The notes beneath the pieces are model-generated. The model had not been told where the DNA came from. It worked only from the letters and a program-made list of their open reading frames with translations, and did not search any database. A stretch of 64,000 nt of DNA from Papilionanthe hookeriana x Papilionanthe teres (Eukaryota > Streptophyta > Magnoliopsida > Asparagales > Orchidaceae), in NCBI GenBank assembly GCA_022702705.1, contig CM040425.1, forward strand, positions 3,906,001 through 3,970,000. Reading direction: 5' to 3'. Of the stretch, positions 57,871 to 64,000 are shown piece by piece. The position numbers and the translations under genes are program-made. The stretch's first letter is position 1. Each line of letters opens with the position of its first letter.

Positions 57871-60450
57871 AAAATAGGGTTATTTTGATTTAATTAAATA
57901 CTCAGAACTTTAAAAATCCATATCATTGTGTAGAAAAATAACAAAATTAAAAAAAAATACCCTCTAGCTCAATGAACAGAGGAGAATAATGTGAAAAAAA
58001 ATCAAGTTATTTGGTTCAGTATTTAATTTTTAATGATTTTAATACTGATTTGATTATTTTAATTCTCCACTCACACACATAATTCACCATGGCATGAGAC
58101 CATAGGGCTTTTATAGCCGCTGATCTTGGGGACATTCACTGAATTTTCCAAGGCCAGAGGCTATGTCCATGGAAAGTTATATATTTTCCAAATTTGTATG
58201 CCTGTTTTGGTATTTTAATTCCAGTAATTAGTATATTGTTTGGAAAATTCTAGAAAAATTAGGATAAGTTCCCTATGACCAGAGGAACTTATAGAAATTA
58301 TTTCATGAATTAAAATATTAAAAATAAACTTAATGGTTCACTTGACTAGAAATCTACTTTGAATTAATTAGAGCAAATTAAAAATAAAAATAATTTAAAA
58401 TCAATTCTCCACTGTCCAATAGGATAATAGGAGCTCCCATAAAAAGTTTGAAATTAATAGAAAATGATTTAACCCATTAAATGGATTTTCTAAGTAACAT
58501 AGCCAAATTTAAACTTAAAAATTCATAAAACTCAAAATACATTTCAAAACCTCACCAAATTGATTTTGGGACTCTCTGATACCAGAAGAGTCTAAGAAAA
58601 TTAAAATTAGATTTTTCTAAAAAAACTTCATTTTTGACCTAACTTTTAATATTTTAATAATTAAAAAATTATAAAAATTACAAAAAAATTAAAATTCATA
58701 AAAATGTCATATTTGTTCATCTAATCACTTAGGAATCAACCAAATATTTTTCTTAAGTCCCAAAACAAAGACATTGAATTTTAAAGGCTTAAGGCAATTT
58801 TTAATATTAAAAATGGATTTTCAACCTTTTTCACTAAATTAATTCTCAAAATTTAAAGAAAAAATAGAAAAATATAAAATTTATTTCTCTGAGCTCCTTG
58901 GGATTAGAGAGATTTAAGAAAAGTATAAAACCCATTTTTCCATTCTAATTTTATTTTATAATTAATTTATACCTCAAATTTTAAAATAATTATAATACAT
59001 GAAGTAAAACTCATAAAATCACCCAAATTGGTTCAAGTGATCCTCTGTCAATAGGAACCTCCCATAATTTTCCTAAGAACAGAAACTTCCTCTTGATCAT
59101 GTCATGAAATTTTCATTGAAAATCCTTTTTTTTTAAAATTAAATGTATAAATTAAATTAAAAGCAGAAAATTCACATTTTATCCTCTAATATCTTAATTG
59201 ACATGTGAGTAAGGTGACATAAAAATTTCAAGTTCATTTGAGCTTAATTTGATGAGTTATGAGATGAACAAGTTTAAAAGGGCATAATGGTAATTAAGGA
59301 ATTTTAACCTTAATTAAAATTTAAGCTAAACTAAAGGGAAAGGGAAAATCTTTGATACTAACTTCATTTTGGATGATTGAAACATAGCGAATCTAAGTGG
59401 TAGAAACTCATTAAACCACCTTAAACATTAAAGAAGAAACATTAATCAAATCACCTAAAATTTGGAAGATCAATTAAAGCTTGAATGATTGAGATTAAAG
59501 GATGTAATACAAGAGATTTCTAGTTCTTTAAATTGAACCCCTAATCAATAATTTGATCAGAAATTATTTAAATATCAATTAATGGAACTCTAAAATGATG
59601 ATTGAAATTAATATTTTAAGAAAAGAACAATTTTTTAAAAATCTTACGATTAAACTAAAGACATTAAAAGAAATTATTTAAAATTGTCTAAAAATCAAAT
59701 TAAAATAAGTTCAAAATATTAAGGCTTAAATGGAGTACTTTAATAAATTAAAGATAATCTGAAGTTATTTGAAACTTAAATTAAAAATAAATTTAAGACA
59801 TTAAAAAATCAATCTAAAGTGTTAAGATCATTTAAAATATCAAAACTTAATTGACTTAAACAATTTGAACACTATTCCAAACTTAAAATAATTTAAAATA
59901 TTTGAAAAAGATTAATCACAACTTTATAACTAAATCACTTTGTACCTTTAATTCCAACTTTAACAAAGAATGGTTAAATTCCTTAATAAACCAATTTGCC
60001 CCTAAAGGCTTTCACCTTTATAACTCTTAAATGAAGCATCAAATGAAATGTCACTTTACTCATAGGATAATCAAACATCCTAACACACTGAGCAAGAGTC
60101 AAATAAAAACCATAACTTTAAAAGTAACTCGGGTGACTGATTCATCACCACATTGAAACTAACTGAACTTAAAGTAATCGCTAAAATGTTTAAGAAGATG
60201 TTCAAAATTTAGTTCCGAGCACTTCCTTAACATGATGGGATGTTTTAAAAGAACAGTGAGACTTCATTGTTCTTTGATGAAGAAAATCATCATTAACAAA
60301 ACATAAGAACCTAAACGTCATACGAGGTGACTAGCAATAAGATTAGGATTTTGGTAGACAACCAGAACCTTCCCTTGCTTTAGCTAGGTACTTGTTGCAA
60401 ATATATAAATATCTTAACATGTGTTTTAAGTGCAGGTGAAAATGACAGGA

Positions 60451-60455
60451 GTGCC
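60451..60455 (+). repeat. Athila-2 target site (left copy)
   Basis: gtgcc directly before the LTR; the partner copy would lie beyond the window. Confidence 0.55.
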
Positions 60456-62255
60456 TGATCTAAGAAAAAAATACCTATTTTTATGCCTTGATTTTTATTA
60501 AATTTAAAGGATACTATGCTTTAATGAAAGGTATTTTTATGCTTTTGGATGTAGGTCATGCAAAAATGTTCAAGAAGGAGAAAAAGATGAAAAAGGAGCA
60601 AAAATGGAGCCAAAATGCAAAATTGTTGAAATTATTGGCCTGGCGCCTAGGCGCTAGAGTCCGGCGCCTAAGCGCCAGCTCGATACAGAAAACTGTTAAG
60701 TTTTTGACGACTTTTGGGTGGTTATTTTGACTATATGATCGGTTATTGGACTTTCTAGAAGACTAGCAGTTGTTCCTGGTTTATAGGACATGTGATACAA
60801 TGTATTTGGACACTTCAAAATAGTTTTAATCGTGAAGAGGTGCAATCTAAAGTGAAGAGGTGCGAAGAACTGGACGCGGTGTCCGGCGCCTAGGCGCCAG
60901 ACACACCTTCTAGAAGATTCATTGAATGTGGATACATTTTGAAGTGGTGCCTTGAGGCAACCCTAGAAGCCTATAAATAGGAGGGTATTCCTTTAGAGAA
61001 AAACGCCCCATCTACCCCTCCCTATTTAGAGAGAGAATTAGGAGATCATATTAGGGCCACCTTTTTACTTTCCTTCATAAATTAGTGAGTTTATTTTAGA
61101 GTTTGTATTCAGAGTTTGAAAGAGTTGGTGCATCTGTAGTTCATTACGGCTGTGGAGTCGGTAGGAATCGAAGTTCGATAGGAGAAACATCTCGGATAAT
61201 TATTTTTATTTTGATTCAAAGTTTATTTATTATGTTTTGTTATTTAATTTCAATGTGTTCTGAGTAGTTACTTTACTTTCTCCTTTCAATTATGAAAAAA
61301 AAATAAGATAATACAAAAATTCGTCGGAGAATTAAAAATCATATATTTTCAAAACATTGTAATGATATTAATACCAGTTCTTAATTTACTATTTAAATTG
61401 GTCATTTAAATTGTTAAAACCTATTGAAGAGGTTTGAGACCTAGAAGGAGATGAATTCTTAACTTGTAGATATCACATGAATCCTTGGGTAGTCGAAGGC
61501 CTTGTGCGGGTTATTCAAGGTGAAGTGCAAATAAATAGGAATATATTATTTAATGGGCGTAGAATTGATAAGTTTTTAGAGTGACAGACTAAATTCTTGT
61601 GATTTGGTTTATAGAAAAGGAAAGCGTCACTAGTAGGGTCGACCATAGCCACCCTTGGACATCTAGTAGTGTGAGCCTAGATTAACCCATTCTACTAACA
61701 ATACATCCGGACCTGATCTATAGACTAGCCTAATGTTCTTTGCACTCGGATCAAAGGGTAAAGAATATGAATGCTTCTATTTGACACAATACCATAAATT
61801 TATATTCTCCACAAATATTATCATTATCTTAGAAAATCTTGGATTAATTAAAAGGGAGAAAGTTGCTTTCTTATTGCTATTTACATCAATTATTTTATTC
61901 CTGTTTTATTATTGCATCTAATAAATTAAAGATATTCTATTTTTAATTATAAAAGAAATACTTTAAAATAAAAAATATTTAAAGATCTATAACTCTCTCC
62001 TCGTGGGATCGATACTAGGGTCTTTGTTCCAAAGCCCTATATTACTTGAAACGATACGTATACTTGCGTAGAACCCCTAGTGTATAAAAGATTTTCCATA
62101 AAATTATATTTATATACACTAGTCGCTATTATTATTTATAACATATATTTTTGAATGCATTAATTAGTATGTTGATCTTCAGAGGACTTCGGGTCAAGTT
62201 TTTGGCGTCGTTGCTGGGGAAGAAGATTTTAGTATGCATATATTTATATCAAGTC
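60456..62255 (+). repeat. Athila-2 5' LTR
   Basis: Starts tgatctaag and ends aagtca. It carries the palindromes at 60642-60680 and 60884-60898 (one fewer in the second cluster than Athila-1), a TATA box near 60970, the ctcgtgggatcgatacta block, and an internal older LTR end followed by tggcgtcgttgctgggga (about 62203-62220), close to the tRNA-Asp site. Confidence 0.9.
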
Positions 62256-62262
62256 ATGTTTT

Positions 62263-62280
62263 TAGTGCCGTTGCTGGGGA
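62263..62280 (+). promoter_or_regulatory. Athila-2 primer binding site (mutated)
   Basis: TAGTGCCGTTGCTGGGGA, at the Athila-1 PBS position; the second base is A instead of G, among a few changes from the tRNA-Asp complement. The older internal copy 60 bp upstream matches the start of the complement better. Confidence 0.8.
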
Positions 62281-62400
62281 AAGCAAAGGCAAAATTTTAG
62301 ATTTTAAGTATTTTTATTTTATTCATTTTTCTTTATAAAAAAAACATAAAACATATATATTATAATAATATTTATTTTAATTCTTGTTAATTGACTTTTT

Positions 62401-64000
62401 ATGCGTAGTTCTGGATCTGAAGGATTAATACCTTTAGATTCTGAAAAATAAAAAGCATTAGAAGAATTAAAAAAGGAAAACAAATTCAAAAATTTCAAGA
62501 AATGACTAATTTACATAACAATTTACAAAATCGAATTGAAATTAATGATCAAAATGTTTATAAACCATTAAGGGATTATGCTAACCCTACAGTTGATGAA
62601 TTTCAAGTAGTATTCAAATACCCATTATAGATGCTAATTCTTTTGAGCTTAAACCGTCTATTATTCAAATGGTTCAAAACAATCAATTTGGTGGAACACC
62701 AAATGAGGATCCAAATTTACACATTGCTAGTTTTTAGAACTTTGTGCTATTTTTAAATATAATAGTGTTTCTGATGATGCTATTAGGCTTAGACTCTTTC
62801 CTTTTTCTTTAAGAGATAAAGCAAAGATGTGGCTGAACTCATTAGCAACAAGTTCTATTAAAACATGGGCTGAAATGGCACAAAAATTCCTTGCTAAATA
62901 TTTTCCTCCTTCTAAAACTGCTAAATTAAGAAATGATATTATTCATTTAGTCAATTTGAAGGGGAGACAATTTATTAAACTTGGGAAAAATTTAAAGAAC
63001 TATTAAGAAAATGTCCTCATCATGCTTTACCTGATTGGTTAATTATTCAAACATTTTATAATGGATTAATTGGATCTTTAAAATCAATTATTGATGCTGC
63101 TGCTGGAGGTTCTTTAATGTCTAAATCATTTGAAGAAGCTTACACTTTGATTGAGGAATGGCTAACAATAATTTTCAATGGCTATCTGAAAGGATTAATC
63201 CTAAAAGAATGGCAAGTATTCATGATAATGAAGCCTTTTCTATTTTAGCTTCACAAGTAGCAGCGACGAATGTCTAAGAAATTAGATAGTTTTGCTATTA
63301 ATATATCACATAATAACTTCACTAATATTGAAGATTCTCAAACTATTGAAACTTTACAAGCTATTGCTAGTAAAAATAATCCTTATTCAAATTATTATAA
63401 TCCTGGATGGAAAAATCATCCTAATTTTAACTTGAATAATTCACAACAATGGGGTAATAATCAATCTCTTCCCACTGGAAATTGGAATAATCAAGTTAAT
63501 TCAAACTATAAACCACCTGGATTTAACAATCAACAAAAAAAGTTATCTATAGAAGAATTAATTTTACAACTAAGTAATCAAATACAAAATCAAAACACTG
63601 TTATTCGTAATATTGAGAATTAAATGGGACAAATCGCTAATTTAATTAATTATAGACCCCCAGGAACACTTCCTAGTAATGTTGAAATCAATCCAAAAGA
63701 AACTGGAAAAGAACATGAACATGTTAAATCTGTACAACTTAGAAGTGGAAAGGAATTAAAAGAAAGAATGTAGAATGAAATTGAAAAGAAGATTGAGGTT
63801 GAAGAGATTGAAAAATCTAAAGAAACTCCTTCTCCTAATAAAGATCAAACTGATATTTCTATTAATATGGAAGTTGAAAAACCACCACCACCTTTTCCTC
63901 AAAGACTTAAACAGCAGAAGCTTGATCATCAATTTTCTAAGTTCTTTGGGATTTTTAAGAAACTTACTATAAACATACCTTTTGTTGAAACTTTGGAACA
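62401..64000 (+). pseudogene. gag: Athila-2 gag (broken, runs off the window)
   Basis: Starts MRSSGSEGL like Athila-1, with a TAA after about 15 codons. It keeps FELKPSIIQMVQNNQFGG, NEDPNLHIASF, RLFPFSLRDKAKMWLNSL and the Asn/Gln-rich region (YSNYYNPGWKNHPNFNLN), in several frames because of small indels near 62610, 62730, 62940, 63160 and 63265. TAA at about 63620 and TAG at about 63771 add stops. The longest clean piece is 63270-63623. It helps locate the one-base loss in Athila-1 gag near 42895. Confidence 0.9.

Larger units (their letters stand above)
55892..60455 (+). mobile_element. Tat LTR-C, truncated at both ends
   Basis: Aligns with LTR-B from about 30440 to 34715 and is closer to LTR-B than to LTR-A. 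It keeps the TATA/hairpin block (57046-57090), the CpG-rich segment (57590-57870) and a ~300-bp stretch missing from LTR-B. The left end is cut at unassigned DNA; the right end is cut by Athila-2 in the text agtgcc, which in LTR-B continues into cccaccaag (34709-34720). Confidence 0.85.
60456..64000 (+). mobile_element. Athila-2, 5' part of a second Athila copy
   Basis: Same family as Athila-1, inserted in LTR-C: 5' LTR, PBS and the beginning of gag, running off the window. It is more decayed than Athila-1 in gag. Confidence 0.93.

Overview
This is plant nuclear DNA made almost entirely of old and nested LTR retrotransposons. I see no host protein-coding gene, rRNA or tRNA gene. The plant assignment rests on two Ty3/gypsy lineages typical of plants. 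One is a Tat (Ogre/Retand-like) family with Gag, protease, RT, a tandem pair of RNase H domains and integrase. The other is an Athila family with a tRNA-Asp-type primer site and a second ORF after pol. The host species cannot be told from the sequence.

Layout. (1) 1-5396: right end of a Tat copy (Tat-1), with integrase, then an extra ORF with an AlkB/ALKBH9-10-like 2-oxoglutarate RNA-demethylase domain, then a 3' UTR with a tandem hairpin array. (2) About 5397-12224: Tat LTR-A, lacking its last ~175 bp. (3) 12225-16398: leader and gag of Tat-2, cut off just before protease. (4) 16399-16898: foldback junction and a 3' LTR fragment (LTR-D). (5) 16899-29617: Tat-3, with PBS, leader, gag, protease, RT, dual RNase H, integrase, AlkB ORF and hairpin array. 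(6) About 29618-36179: LTR-B. (7) 36180-40589 and 53891-55891: unassigned DNA, once contiguous, holding short tandem repeats and a minus-strand repeat-coding relic. (8) 40590-53885: a complete Athila copy (Athila-1) inserted into that DNA with a matching 5-bp target duplication (atatg). (9) 55892-60455: a third Tat LTR (LTR-C), interrupted by (10) a second Athila copy (Athila-2), 60456 to the window edge.

The most interesting system is the Tat element. Two copies carry the same ORF between integrase and the 3' LTR. Its C-terminal half is a plant-type AlkB homologue with HxD, distal His and Arg ligand positions preserved, and the family it resembles removes m6A from RNA. Its N-terminal half resembles the N-terminal part of the same element's own Gag, down to the terminal QRRNKN motif. 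Both ORFs start 3-4 nt after a pyrimidine-rich AG, so they could be alternative splice products sharing one 5' leader. The inference is that a copy of the gag start, with its splice acceptor, was placed downstream of pol and fused to a captured host RNA demethylase. The protein could then act on the element's own RNA or particles. Downstream lies an array of short hairpins whose stems differ from unit to unit yet mostly stay complementary, which points to selection for structure.

All coding regions are damaged to some degree. Many stops fit C-to-T decay at CAG and CGA codons, as expected for methylated, silenced elements. The AlkB catalytic core of Tat-3 and the gag-to-RNase H part of Athila-1 are the longest uninterrupted coding stretches.
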